A program made the translations under genes and the position numbers. From Sipunculus nudus (lineage: Eukaryota > Annelida > Sipuncula > Golfingiida > Sipunculidae), in contig CM049311.1 of NCBI GenBank assembly GCA_026874595.1, forward strand, positions 50,099,676 to 50,163,675: DNA of 64,000 nucleotides. Direction: 5' to 3'. The notes below the pieces were generated by a model, which had not been told where the DNA came from, searched no databases, and was given only the letters and a program-made list of their open reading frames with translations. Shown one piece after another: positions 45,301 to 57,953 of the stretch; the stretch's first letter is position 1, and each line of letters starts with the position of its first letter.

Positions 45301-45900
45301 CAATGACAAGAAGCGATTCACCGTCACTCGATATATGCAATATCAATATCAATATCACATGCAATATCGTCACGGATTATATTAACGTTATGTTCGTCAT
45401 CAGAATGGCTTTGTTCTTGACCTGACTCAAATGGCGGCTCCTCTTGACGTGACGGCATATCTTGTGTAACAACATGTTGTCCACAGAGTCCTCTGTGGAT
45501 AAGGTCTGTCCGGGCGTCTCATCGGGCAATCTCGCTGAAGATGGCCTTCTTGTTTGCAGACCCGGCATGTTTGCGATTTCCCTTTATGACGGATGTAGGC
45601 CACAAAGAGTTTTCTTTCTGCCAGAACTCTATCCTATCTGGAAGGTCCTTACGTACCAGCATCAGTACCTATCGGCCGAGTATTAGTAAATCTGTTCCCG
45701 ACCATCGCTTGTGTCTGCAGCATTTCAGGATCTTGCCATGACGTAGTGCTTGCGTAACCGCATCGTTAGGGTTGTCAAGCGGGAGACCTCAAAAGGAAAC
45801 CCATATTGGTCTATTGTTCTCCACAAAGCTTGCATCGAGAGTTCTACCAAGACATTGAACTCCCTCCATGACAACATTCTCAGCTTAAAAATTAAAAGCT
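42380..45900 (-). pseudogene. L1/Tx1-like LINE copy B, degenerate but nearly full order
   Basis: The minus-strand order is ORF1 (45900-45780: VVMEGVQCLGRTL), a zinc knuckle at about 45600-45540 (YIRHKGKSQTCRVCKQEGH), an ORF1 tail, endonuclease remains at 44.6-45.1 kb, and reverse transcriptase at 44133-43825 (NRVRKVLSDIIHPDQTCSV, ICIDQVKAFDRISWNFMF). The catalytic region at 43723-43620 reads QYAEDTT where YADD is expected, and the 3' part runs to 42389. The RT copies RNA into DNA at the nicked target in intact members. Multiple stops are present, and a C-tract (43484-43512) lies in the post-RT part. Confidence 0.7.
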
Positions 45901-45999
45901 AACGTATAATCTGAAAAAGTTGTAAATTGGTTCCTATTTGTTGACATCAAGACACAACTTGCTAGAAAGAATACGACATTTAACCAAATAATCTGTTGT

Positions 46000-47600
46000 T
46001 GTTAGTCACGTGCATGAATCTTCAATTCAGGTCCAGTTGAAACCGATCATTTTAATTACCATAACATTAAGTAAATATATGTTTTACCTATAAATCCTTA
46101 TGGAAAATTCTCTATTTATCCTTATGGAAAATTCCTATTTATCGATACAAACTAGTATTCCTTTACAATAAACTATATAAAAACATGGTAGTAAATTTGG
46201 ACGATTCTACAAATTTATCATGACTCAGCTTGATCCCAAACATTAAATTATATTCCGATTCTCGTCCTCTCCTTAGAGTATTAATCCATTCTCGAGGGAA
46301 ACAATTAATTAAATTAACACACTTTGCTTTATACCAAGCCGTATTTAAAAATATTTAAATGTGGACTAAGTTCATCAAACCTATAAAAGTAACTAAGTCA
46401 TCTCTTACAGATATCTTTAACATACTTGCATCCTTTTTTTAAAACATTCTGTGATAAATTTTTGATAAAATCTGTAATACAAGTATTCATAAAGGTTGGC
46501 GCGTCCTATATTGCACTCTTATTATACGGTTGACATATAGATATCACAGTTTATTGCACACTCTCAACATTTCTCTATATAATATAGGTTGACCTTTACA
46601 ATTATTGCTAGTGGCATTATAGTTACATTTTGAAATACTCGTACCAAAAGTTGCCTCGCGGTAAAATCCAATAAAATATTCGACCAAAATTTTACATTTA
46701 TGATCCATATTGAGAGCTTGAAACAACCAATTGACCCGTTGGGCTTCAACTTTCTTTTCTATACTAACCAATTCCCCCCCCCCCCCCCCCGGCAAAATAA
46801 TTACATCTTTACAGTTTTTTTGTTATCCCGAAAAAGGTTCAATAAAAATGTCTAAACCTAAGCTACTACCCAATCGGGTAGCGAAAAAAACATACGAAAA
46901 ATACCATATAATACTAGATGCGATGGAATAACATACAACAATCTTTCCTGTATATGTTAAGTTCCTCTTGGGCCAAATATACAATAAATTTTGAAATTTT
47001 TAAAAAATTTTCGGTTCCCAGTTTAGTTTAGTAGTGTTTCCATTCCTAAATAGAACCCATGAACTGTAACAGACCGAGAATTCCAAGCAATACTCCATAT
47101 CCCCTCATCCCTTCCAACATTGCTACCCAAACATAATCCCTCAGTTTTTTCCCAGTTGATTTTTGCACCGGGGCCCCCTGAAAAACATGTAAAATATTAA
47201 AACATCTTTTTATTGAAGTATCTTCTGACAGAAATAAGGTGGTGTCATCCGCATACTGTGTGACCATTAATTCTGTGTTATCTGGTAAAATGATGCCTTT
47301 AATATTAATAACTTTCCTAATTTCATTTGTCATCAATTCCGAAACAATTACGTACAATAATTGGCCCAATGGACATCCTTGCTTGTACCTCAAGACAACT
47401 AAAAAGGGAAGACATTTATATCCGTTTATCTTACACAACTCCGTACATCGCTGTGACACAACTGAATCCAATTTATAAAATCTTGTCCAAACCCAAAACT
47501 CTCTTAACATTTAAACTTAAATTCCAATTTATTCGATCAAAGGCCTTTTCCTGGTCAACGCCTGTGCATATAAAACAGTTTCTTACAGACAACAAATTTT
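46000..47600 (-). pseudogene. L1/Tx1-like LINE copy C, 5'-truncated
   Basis: This minus-strand copy begins inside the RT at about 47550 (reverse reading shows DQEKAFDRINWN). It continues with FWVWTRFYKLDSVV, YKQGCPLGQLLYVIVSEL and QYADDTTLFLSEDTSI (47270-47210, intact YADD), followed by the 3' region to about 46000, with a C-tract at 46777-46790. 5' truncation is the usual outcome of target-primed reverse transcription. Confidence 0.7.
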
Positions 47601-47639
47601 AATATAGTGTTGAGCCACAAAGTTCTTTCACCTTATCAC

Positions 47640-50060
47640 CTAGTCCTCTAATATCCATGCTAGCGATAATGCTAACCATATAGTTAAATATATATGTATA
47701 TATATGAATGTTTATTTAAACCATCCCGTGTCCACTATTTTTCATTTGTAAAGCTTGCAGTACAGTTAGTGGCAATGATGGAGTATTAAAAGACGCTAAA
47801 ACAAGAAAAGAATATCAGGTGGCTCCACGTTTCTCGTGTATACGAGACCATGCTGTCCAACAGTTAACTTTATTTTTGGCACAATCATGCAATATTTCTT
47901 GAGATATTTTATGTGTGATTATCACCATAAATGGACATATTCAGGTTTAAAATTGATCTTTTTGTAAAGGTTATGACCATATTTCTAATATGCTTCGTCA
48001 TCTCACCCATATCTATACACATGTAAATTATTTTTATTAGGTTCCGTTAGATCCGTTACGTTTGAGTTATCGCGCCGAAAGATTTATATACGGAGGCGGG
48101 ACTGAGATGAAATCATAGAATTCCCCGACTTTGAATGTGGAAACAGTTAATTGCGCATCATATTATGAATATATACAAATGCAAAAATGAATATGTTCTA
48201 TTTAAGTATAACATTCCTGGCGGCAGAGGACGTTGATAAAGAGTTTATATCACGCTGTCACGTTGAGAAACTTTTTTTAAAGTTTATAGTTTTGGGGTAA
48301 CGTTGATTATAAGTCGAAATAAAACTTTTAACTTTGAATATAGGCCTTTATAGTTTATTTTTAAAAAAGTTGAGAGATAGTTGACACAGCGTTGAGACAA
48401 AAATAATGTACGTTTTCTTAATAAACCTTGAATGAGGCTCATCAGAATGGCCCGATTTATGCATGAATTTGAGCTTGTACGGAACATGCAAATGTTTGGG
48501 ACTGAAAAGATTTATATAAAAAAATATATATTTTATTTATATATTATATATATGATTTATATTTATAAGAAAAATTGTGCAACATTAATTTGACACGATG
48601 TCAGTTTCCGGCCACAGGTTACTAGTATATATCATGCTATAATCTTCCGAGAATTATTAACTTAAAAAGATCCAGCAAATATATTGAAAAATCAGTCGAT
48701 TACAAAACCCAACATAGGTCAAATTCAAAGCAGTCCAACAACACCATGCAGTCTCTGGAAACGCTGCGCCACGTGAATAAATATAGGTCTAGGCCTACAG
48801 CTACTGTATTGGGCAGTAACATTACCAGTGAATGACAGACAAATGTTTCCCATATTCACAATGATTTAAATCGATGTTTTCAGGCAGAAAACGTTTTCCT
48901 CTTGGTATATACTGATAAACACGTTAAAATCCTGGGGAAACCCTCTGTGAGACGTATATAATTCAGCGGGATCCCTCGTCCGACCCCACACGTTTAAATT
49001 TTTTTTTTTTTTGTTAGATCAGTTGCTACATGAGCCGACAAAAATTTTATCGGATGACGGGTCGGATAACTACCGCAACCGCATGAAAGGAATCAATCCT
49101 TAAATAATAATACCATATGTTCGACTCATCCGTAACCGCATCGCGGCCGCAACTGCGTAAAAGGAATCGTAGCTTAATGCATGTCAGCGAAGGTCTGAAT
49201 GGGGCTATAGCAAACTTGCGAATACTTATTATTGAACAATTATTCCAGGGACGGATCTAACGGTGTAACCCGTGCAGGAGGACTCGTAAAAGATCTATAA
49301 AAGATCGCCAGATCTGGAAAAGGGGGATCCAGGCCGTAAAATCTGGTCTGCAATTCCTAAAATAAGGTTGCGGCGACATAAAAAGATGGGGTCCGGACCC
49401 CCTGCCCCTCCCCTATGGTTCCGTTTCTGTATTCATATTAAAAATGTGGCAAATGTATGAATATGTAAAAACAAAGTTCTGAATATCGTGCATGAGTGCG
49501 GAACACGCGCCATTTAGCCGTTGAACAGGTTAAATTTATCAGTTAAACAGAAGTGCCCGCAATCTGTATATGCCTTATAGGCAATCAAACGTAATATAAC
49601 CATATAATTTTCAAGAGACTAATATCCTGTGGCCGTATTAGCCATGCAGTTGCCGCACTTTATATGTGGTCGCATGGACAGGTTTGATTAATATCTAATA
49701 AATATAGATATTATAAATGACTAATATATATAAATAAGATGTACATATTATAAATGTTTATTCAAATATTTAACATGTTTTACTCCAAAATATATATTAT
49801 ATAATAATACAATATGAGCAACAATACACATTTAATTAATCAACTGAAATAGAACGTTGTGAAACTTTTTTGCTTTTTCATACCAGAAAAAAAAACAATG
49901 TTTGATAAGTATGTTAAAACAAGCTTATTTGTTAACCACTGGTTAGTTATATGAAAGATGAACTATAACATGTGATAAGATGAACTATAAATTATGATAC
50001 ATTGTGGTTCATGGTAAAATATATCCATGGAATACATTTCTTTAATAGTTAAATATTATT
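47640..50060. other. Long stretch without recognised gene
   Basis: The composition is mixed, with a T-tract near 48998 and AT-rich parts (48520-48560, 49690-49830). No transposon ends or RNA genes were recognised. A possible poly(A) signal for the minus-strand exon that follows lies near 49753 (AATAAA on the minus strand). Confidence 0.4.
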
Positions 50061-50216
50061 CTAGAGATTGATGTGTCCATAAAGGCCAAGGCTTGGTTGA
50101 ATGAAAGCCATCGGTGCTGATGGGGTTGTATTTGCTCTTGGTATCAAGTTGAAACCGTTCCCCTTAACCTTCTGGTGCAATGGCAGCTCCTCAACTATTT
50201 GCTCTGGGGGCCAAAC
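50061..50216 (-). CDS. Candidate terminal exon of an unidentified gene
   Basis: On the minus strand, acceptor TGTCTTTGCAG (about 50227-50217) is followed by 51 open codons starting VWPPEQIVEELPLHQKVKG. They end PSLGLYGHINL with TAG at 50063-50061. GC content is clearly higher than in the flanks, and codon use is protein-like. No upstream exon is in view on this strand before the next repeats at 50.5 kb and above. This is one of the few non-transposon coding candidates here. I do not recognise the protein. Confidence 0.4.
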   Translation of the reverse strand, partial: VWPPEQIVEELPLHQKVKGNGFNLIPRANTTPSAPMAFIQPSLGLYGHINL

Positions 50217-50455
50217 CTGCAAAGACATTATAATAATATTCCCTAAATAGAATAGTAAATACCTGCCCTATATTAGTGTAATGGAAGTTATATGTTATCT
50301 TATGTCTATGTAATGAATATTACCAGGTTTTCCCCATATATATCACATACTTAATTCTGTACTGGTCGAATTATACATTGTGGAATGTTAAAAATGGTGG
50401 GAGATGCTTAAATAGGCACTGTTTTAGCAATAATATACATCATAATATATGAGTG

Positions 50456-50490
<35 letters not shown>

Positions 50491-50764
50491 ATATCTCTTA
50501 ATATACATTATATGTATGTATATGCTAAATTATATGATGAATCATAGACTTAAACATATCATGCTCAGTTGCTAGACATTGATCGCTTTGTGACCGTGGA
50601 GGAAAGACTGCACATTCACGCAGATCATTCACCCACACATGTACATATATATAATGTGTAATGTGTGTATGAATTAATGTTTCACGTAATATATTGACCA
50701 GCTAGCAAAGAATATTGGTCCCAACAGATCTTTATGGTTAATGAGCAATCAGGCCATGGAGATC

Positions 50765-50767
<3 letters not shown>

Positions 50768-50827
<60 letters not shown>
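50768..50827. repeat. (TA)n microsatellite
   Basis: Near-pure TA dinucleotide tract, about 60 bp. Confidence 0.95.
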
Positions 50828-50834
<7 letters not shown>

Positions 50835-50933
50835 CATATGTACATACATACATACATAAAATTTTGACTGGTCATAGGCCTACATTGTTGTTAGGAAAGT
50901 ACATACACATGCAGGTAAATTATTTTCTTTTTT

Positions 50934-50988
50934 AGCTCAGCTGACTGAAAGTCATCTGAGCTATAGCGATCACTCTTTGTCCGTCGTC

Positions 50989-51023
<35 letters not shown>

Positions 51024-52765
51024 CTGTCCGTTAACCAGGCACAAATCGTAACCGCTAGAACTGGAATCTTCTTACTTGACATCCTGGGATGTCCATGAAA
51101 AATCTCCATGGAAACCAGAAATTAGGTCTCTGTTACCCATATCCTTCGAGCTACGGGGCCCCAAAGTACCCCTCAGAAAAGTAAAAAATTTCATACAAAA
51201 ACTTCAATATCTCATTATTTACTTGACTGATGGTCCTGATTTGTGGCATAACTATTGATCATGAGATGTGTCATCACTTCCTGCAGACTGGTGGTGCCAC
51301 CTTTATTGTTCGATTTTTTACGATTTTTTCCTCTATTTTTGAGACCTTTAAGGATGCTGTCATCTGTTAGCATGGCACAAATCGTAACGACTGGACCTAG
51401 AATCTTCATTCTTGACACACTGAGAGGTCCATGAAAAATATCCTTGGAAACCAGAAATTAGGTCTCTGTTAACCATATCCTTCGAGCTATGGGGCCCCAA
51501 AGTACCCCCCCCCCCCCCGAGTAGTCAAAAATTTCATACAAAAACTTCAATATCTCAATAACTACATCACTGATGGTCATGATTTTTGGCATACATATTG
51601 ATTATGAAATGATCCATCAGTTCCTGCAGACTTGTGGCGCCATCCAGGCGTCTGTCTGTTAACAGGGCACAAATCGTAACCGCTAGACCGGGAATCTTCT
51701 TACTTGAATTCCTGGGAGGTCTATGGAAATTCTCCTTGTAAACCTGAAATTAGGTCACTGTGACCTATATTCTTCGAGCTATGGGGTTCTGAATTATCCC
51801 CCAGAATAATGCAAAATTTAATACAAAAGCTCAAGTATCTGAACAACTAATGCATTAATCACCAAGATTCTTTGCATGGATATTGATCATGGAGTGTTCC
51901 ATCAATTTCTGGAGATTGGTGGCGCCACCTATATTTTTTACGATTTTTTTTCTCTACTTTTGTGATCTTTAAACATTTGGTCATCTGTAAACAGGGCACA
52001 AATCATAATGACTGGACCTAGAATCTTCTGTCCTCACCTCCAGGGAAGCCCATAAAAGGTCTATATGGAAACCCGAAATAAGGTCCCTGTTACCCATATT
52101 CTGTGAGCTATGGGGCTCTGAAGTACCCCCCAGAATAAAGATTTGGTCATATATTAACAGGGCACAAATCATAATGACTGGACCTAGAATCTTCTGTCCT
52201 CACCTCCAGAGAAGCCCATAAAAGGTCTACATGGAAACCCGAAATAAGGTCCCTGTTACCCATATCCTTCATGCTCTGGGGCTCCGAAGTACTCCCCAGA
52301 ATAAAGATTTGGTCATCTGTGAACAGAGCACAAATTATAATGACTTGACCTAGAATCTCCTTTCTTGATATGCTGGGAGGCCCCTGAAAAGTCTCCTTGT
52401 GCACCTGAAATTACATCTCTGTTACCCATATCCTTCATCCTATGCGGCTTTGAAATACCCCCCAGAATAAACATTTGGATTTGTTAACAGGGCACAAATC
52501 ATAATAACTGGACCTAGAATTTTATTTTTTGACATGCTGAGAGACCCCTGAAAAGTCATCTTGTAAACCTTGAAAATAGGTGTCTGTTACCCATATCCTT
52601 CATGCTACAGAGCTCCAAAGTACCCCAATGAATATTGGATGATTTTATACAAAAGGTCAAGTTTGGAAAAAGTATTTCATTCAAATTTGACATTCAGATG
52701 ATAAAATTACTTTTGTCAATGTCTTCCTGGTCAGCTGAGCGTCATGACCCCTGGGTCACTTGTTT
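50934..52765 (+). mobile_element. Tandem-core element (pearl/HINE-like), near complete
   Basis: The element begins with TTAGCTCAGCTGACTGAAAG and its paired arm GTCATCTGAGCTATAG, followed by a GTCC/GTCT microsatellite (50985-51030). Core units each contain 'gcacaaatc' and 'tagaatctt'-type phrases at about 51052, 51384, 51677, 52006, 52171, 52337 and 52501. Spacings near 330 then 165 bp show a 165-bp unit and its dimer. The end near 52735-52765 carries CAGCTGAGCGTCATGACC and GGGTCAC. There is a C-tract at 51504-51517. It has no coding capacity. Confidence 0.65.
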
Positions 52766-52774
52766 AATTTACAG

Positions 52775-52884
52775 AAGCTGTGAGAATGAATCCGACCACC
52801 AGGAAAGAAACAACCGCAGCTATAGAATGCAGGATCAAAGAATGGTTCAGGCTTGCGACGGACAGGAGTACTAGTAGTACTTAA
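52775..52884 (+). CDS. Candidate terminal exon (35 codons)
   Basis: After acceptor TTTAATTTACAG, an open phase reads AVRMNPTTRKETTAAIECRI and then KEWFRLATDRSTSST, ending at TAA 52882-52884. The amino-acid pattern, an amphipathic helix with K/R/E, is protein-like. It sits directly behind the end of the tandem-core element. It could be the last exon of a host or transposon gene. The partner exons are not in view. Confidence 0.3.
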
Positions 52885-53019
52885 TTCACTCTTTGACGAT
52901 TAAACAGTGTTGAAATTATACTGCATGTATTCGATTCTTATTGTTATGTGAATTTGTATAATGTGCATTCAATTTAAGAAAATATCCGATACTAGATTCT
53001 GTACATATACACTATGTTT

Positions 53020-53160
53020 GGGGCCTGGACAGTCGAGGGGTAAAAGGCTCGACACTCTCCGCTGTCTATGAGAGTGGGTTGTAGTCCAAGGCCGGTGGTT
53101 TTCTCCAGGTTCTCCGGTTTCCGCCACCAACAGACACGGCCGCCCTATGAGCCATCGAGG
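53020..53160 (+). repeat. SINE-like repeat
   Basis: A GC-richer 130-bp block carries a degenerate B-box-like GTGGGTTGTAGTCC and the phrase GGTTTTCTCCAGGTTCTCCG, which resembles a central segment common in invertebrate SINEs and related repeats. No tail or target duplication was identified. Confidence 0.35.
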
Positions 53161-53400
53161 GTGCTATTGGTATATTCCGTGTAAACTAAAGATGTTTTAT
53201 GTTCTAATCATGTTTCTTCGCCTACAAGAAAGGTGGTTTAAACCAAGTTATAACGTACAACTAAAAGAAGCTTCCATACTTAATATGTATTTATTTCCGT
53301 ACTGCATGTCTGAATGTCATGAGTGTGAATGGGCCATTCAATACAAATGATGAACATTTTAGTTAATTTGCGTCCCGCGCATATTACATAAATTCAGATA

Positions 53401-53582
53401 TACGGTAAAACCTCACCTAACAACCCCTTAGTTTAGCGACCACCTCAAAATAACGACTTCTTGTTATCGGTCCCCATTCGTTTTTGCTAATTATATAAGA
53501 CCTCGCTTAGACGATCACCTCAAAAAATACGACCACTTTTTTGCGATCCTATTGATGGACATAATTTTGAGGTTTTATTGTA
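53401..53582. mobile_element. pogo/Tigger-like MITE
   Basis: This is a 182-bp element with inverted ends TACGGTAAAACCTCA and (reverse) TACAATAAAACCTCA, with TA at both junctions. Internal ACGACCAC-type phrases repeat. Short TIRs beginning CNNTAAAACCTC with TA target duplication are typical of pogo-group MITEs. It has no coding capacity. Confidence 0.6.
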
Positions 53583-54452
53583 CTTTTATTCTTTCTCCTT
53601 GAATAAAGTGTTTAATATTAATGACGTTTGGTCAAGCTCCAAAACATTTTTAGATTTTAGAGATTTTATTTGCTTTTACAGCAAAAAAATGTGAAAAATG
53701 CCTCTAAAATGTCCACTAAGTAACTGTTCCGACAACCGTAAAATTATTTACAGGTATTCCTAAATTAAAAAATATTGGCATAACCTAATATTGTTTTGCC
53801 CTTTCCAGGGAATAATTCAGTGTCCTGTGAAAACAACCATTTGCGAGTAATGAACTCTGAAAATTATTTTAGATACTGGGATTTTACTTTTAGTCCCGTA
53901 TGGTTATGTCCACTACGTTATGGAAAGTTACAAGGTGGCGCCTACAGTATTAATGACTTAGAAGAAACGAAAAAGCTACATTTTTTCTTAATTTAGAAGT
54001 CCCTGAAGGACTTGTACAAGATAAGAAGATCGTACATTTATTATTTTATTTTATTTAAGTAACTGGTGTGGTTAGACTCATAAAAATGGAATTATCTTGT
54101 AAAGCCTACTCCCAAAAAGTACGATTTGCATAGTATTATTACTGGTAGATTAAGAAACCCTCCCCTTGTACTATTACAGTTTCATACATTACATGTTATA
54201 GGGAATTTACCCAACAATATCCGACCCTTTTGTGTGGCCTAGCTTATAAGCGAAAAATGACGTGCAGGGGCGCTTAGCCCCCTGCATACCTGGCGGGTTG
54301 ATTCCAATCAATAAATGTCTTAATTTTGGGCATTGATGTAATACATGTGTGGGATGTTTGTGTGCATGTAAATTACACGTTTGATTCACATATGGATTTA
54401 CCAAGATAAGAAGTAATATAAGTGTTAGACTGGATTACCTTGCATGTTTAAT

Positions 54453-54457
<5 letters not shown>
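53583..54457. other. Stretch without recognised gene
   Basis: Short open frames only. Bases 54281-54336 are a paralogue of the sequence immediately right of the MULE (61446-61500), and 54262-54286 forms a small hairpin (TGCAGGGGC with GCCCCCTGCA). Confidence 0.5.

Positions 54458-54505
<48 letters not shown>
54458..54505. repeat. (TA)n microsatellite
   Basis: Pure TA tract of about 48 bp. Confidence 0.95.
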
Positions 54506-54508
<3 letters not shown>

Positions 54509-54643
54509 CAACCCAGTTTCATTTATTCTCCAATATAAAGTGTTCTGTACAATCTAATGCCCAAAAATCTGTTCAGTGTTTACTTTAATTGTTGTGATTA
54601 ATAATTCTAGAGCAACATCTGATATAAGAACCCTGCATATACC

Positions 54644-55171
54644 GGTAGTCGACCAGATGGCCGAAACCCAGAATGCCGAAACATATTTTCACATACCCAA
54701 ATTGCCGAAGCCCATCTTGCCGAAAAAGAAAATAAATAATAGGAAATAATGTAATTAATGCGCGGTAAAGTGATAAGTACGTTGTCTGTTAAGGTTCTTG
54801 AACAAAATTTGATACCATCCCCGCATATTTTAAAATAATTTACGGTAATTTATTCGGCATGTCGGCAGCGGCACTATACTGTAATGTCGGCATGACAACC
54901 CGGTCCCGCTAAATGGCCCTGGCTTTATTAACCCTCATTTTGCAGGTATAGTCAGACTAACTGATTTTCATGTTATATCTTGTGTAACATTTATTCATCT
55001 TTATGTACTATTTTTTCTTAATTTACACATCGTTCAACTGCATATATTAGCCAAGATGGCGGCGGTCGCGTGGGGAACTCGCGGCAGCGTGCCGACACTC
55101 GGAAATCGGCAAGGAAACCCGCCTGACGATACTGGACCCGGGCTCCCTCATGGAAATAGCAAGGAAACCCC
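54644..55171 (+). repeat. MULE left terminal inverted repeat
   Basis: It matches 60917-61445 in inverted orientation. Landmarks are TGCCGAAAC boxes, GGCATGTCGGCAGCGGCAC, AAGATGGCGGC (55053-55063) and GCAAGGAAACCCC at the inner end. Differences are scattered substitutions and short indels. Confidence 0.85.
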
Positions 55172-55548
55172 TTACATACCGTCCATTTATCCACCCTTTC
55201 CTCATTTAAACTTTCTTCTCATAATGACAGTCATTTTTTTCCTCACATTTTGTCTTTATTACCATTACCATGTTGTTCAGTGACACACCTCAATAACGTG
55301 TTCATAATATTGAAGGCAGAAAACTACCAGTGATAATCCTCGGTCTTGATTGATATTTTTACGGAATTCTATCAGAAAATATTTCTATAAAACAAAACAG
55401 TTGGAGAATTTCATAAAAATATACGTGTGCAATAAAACCAGAACTGAGAAGTCTAACAAGATTACTTCAAAGAGAGCGAACTCATGTTTGTTTTACTAAT
55501 TAGCTTGCCTATTATGGGGCCCATTACCGGCTGTGTTTATATTGTTGT

Positions 55549-57000
55549 GAATGAATGAATGAATATTTTATTCAGAAATATAAGGCCTCGGGCCCATCGT
55601 TCCATATGTGCATATTATCACATGTAGAAAAACAAAATAGACAATGTTTTCAAACTTGAAAAACAACATCACAAAGATAGAAGAAATGAAATAATAAACA
55701 AATGATAATATATGATATATGCATTCCAAAATATTAACAAACAAACATTATCATGTAGAGGTCACTTCAACCATATATATAAATATACATAAATATAAAG
55801 TTCTCATTGGATTAATAAATATACAAGTTAATAATTACACATATATGCATGTGTATACACATATTCTCAATACATATACATGCATAACTACATATTAAGC
55901 CATATGTAATCATAAAAATATATTTTATAAATAAAAATATCTATATTAATACAATTTTAAATGAAACTTTACATATTTAACTCTCTTAATGTGGACAATG
56001 TACTTAAATTTTAATATGCATATATAATAATATCTAAAAATTGTACTACTCAGCAACCCAAGGACTCGTATTGAGCACAGCTTCCTGCAGAGGGTCCGCA
56101 TGATAAACTTGCAAAGGGGGCCCAAGTAGTACCAAATAGTATTGTACCTCAATTGTTTTTATCCATATATATATATAATACACATACATACATATATATA
56201 CACACATTTTTTTTTACTTGATCAAAGTTTACATAGTTTTATTCATATATTAATATTTATAACCAGAGTAAACAAGTGACCGTTCAACTATTTCATATGG
56301 ATAATCTGTTTGATTTAGTTATTAACTAATGAATTATTTCTCTTTTTGAAGGCATAGTGTACAAATGCTGCTAATCTATTAATAACATCAGTATTTTTAC
56401 TTGACATAAGAGATATAAAAGAAAATCTGCCAAATTTAGAAAGGTAAATATCTCTTAGTTCATTGTATAAAGGACAAATCATTATGAAATTATATTCATT
56501 TTCAACTATAGATTCTCCAAGTTTCAAACAATAATTACAGATTCTTTATGTCCAGTGTATACTTTCATGTCTTCCTTTCTCAATTTGTAAATTATGTGAA
56601 GAGCATCTTAACCTAGCTAAACTAATCTTGTGACTATTATTTCCAACAACATTCAAATACATTTCGACAGAAAGAAGTGATTTAAATACAGAGTATGTTT
56701 CCAAACGCCTGTTATTTGAAATGTTACTTATCCATTCTTGTAAACATATGTCCTTGAGTCTCTGCTGTAACTCAAAGAGAAACAATTTTGTATCTCCTAC
56801 ATCTTGATGTATCCAAAAATAACCAAATCCATGTGAAAACAGTACATTTTTAATTTTTGTTGCCCATGTTTTTCTCTCTAATTCATCAAGATGTTATAAT
56901 CTTAAATATAACTGTTTTGGGTATCTATTCTGTGTCATTCTTAATAATTTTGTCCAATATGTAATATTTATATTTATGTTTATATTGTTGTAATAACTAA
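55549..57000 (-). pseudogene. CR1/L2-like LINE 3' fragment inside the MULE
   Basis: The minus-strand frame from about 56950 to 56315 reads AELERKTWATKIKNV-like sequence (LDELERKTWATK), FLFELQQRLKDICLQEW, LARLRCSSHNLQIEKGRH and then NEYNFIMICPLYNELRDIYL. This is the post-RT region of a LINE family common in molluscs, in one frame with few stops. The RT itself is missing. The 3' end coincides with an ATTC repeat (55549-55565), a usual terminus for CR1/L2-type LINEs. It is a different LINE family from copies A-C. Confidence 0.6.
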
Positions 57001-57404
57001 ATATGGCGTTCGATTAGAGTGATGAAGTTGGTCACAGTTAATTGAGTACGGGAATATAAAAATCGTATACGTATTCTGCAATGAATAATAAATTTAATAT
57101 CAGATTTTGTATGTTTATAGATGCATACTTTGTGAAATGTGTGTGTTTGTTATATAATTACTCCGCAAGCACTATATGGAGTATTTAATGCGTGAATGAT
57201 TTTTCTGTACTTAGTGCCGAGTCCGCAGAATTACACAGCTTTATCAACAGAACATTAATATAAATCCAACCATGCACAATGAAAAAAGGATTATCTTGTA
57301 AATATATGACCACTTATTAATTTTATTAATTCTTTAGCTTGCAATGCAAATAGAATGAACGTTAAGTTTTATCTTAAATGTTTCCTTTATCCACATAAAA
57401 TCTC

Positions 57405-57561
57405 TCTCCCTCTCTCTCTTAATTATCTCTGTCTGTCTGTCTGTCTCTCTCTCTGTCTCTCTCTCTCTCTATATATATATATATTTATATATATTCCTTT
57501 ATCCATATAAGATCTCTCTTTCGGTCTCCATCCCTCTCTCTCTCTCTCTCTCTCGATCTCT

Positions 57562-57625
<64 letters not shown>
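57405..57625. repeat. CT and TA microsatellite block
   Basis: CT/GTCT runs (57405-57470 and 57530-57554) are followed by a (TA)31 tract at 57564-57625, with a shorter TA stretch at 57471-57486. Confidence 0.9.
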
Positions 57626-57627
<2 letters not shown>

Positions 57628-57953
57628 ATTTTAATAAATGAAGAATAAATTGTAAATGAAGTTAGGTTCGATGACTGAGTACTAAAAACTACCGGAGATC
57701 GATTATTAACCAATTACTTCATGTACTTCCTGTATCATGTTCCTTCGGTAGTTATGCATAATTCAGTGTTTGTGATTGATAATATTAAAAAAAATATGGC
57801 TTGTCGATCAATATTATCAAGTGCCTCTCTCTTATTTTCTCTCTTCACTCGTTAAATATATACAAAATGCGTATGAGACATACCTGCTTTTTCTTGTTTT
57901 TGTTTTGATGTATGTAGGTTCTTTGGTCCTTTGGTCTTGTCAGTTGTATGTAT

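Noticed and set aside
50985-51030. CRISPR-like regular short repeats (GTCT/GTCC runs)
   Set aside because: Simple tetranucleotide microsatellite with no spacers, in a eukaryotic context.
55056-55283. Open frame starting MAAVAWGTRGS
   Set aside because: It lies in the MULE terminal inverted repeat and its partner occurs at 60835-61095; TIR sequence, not a gene.
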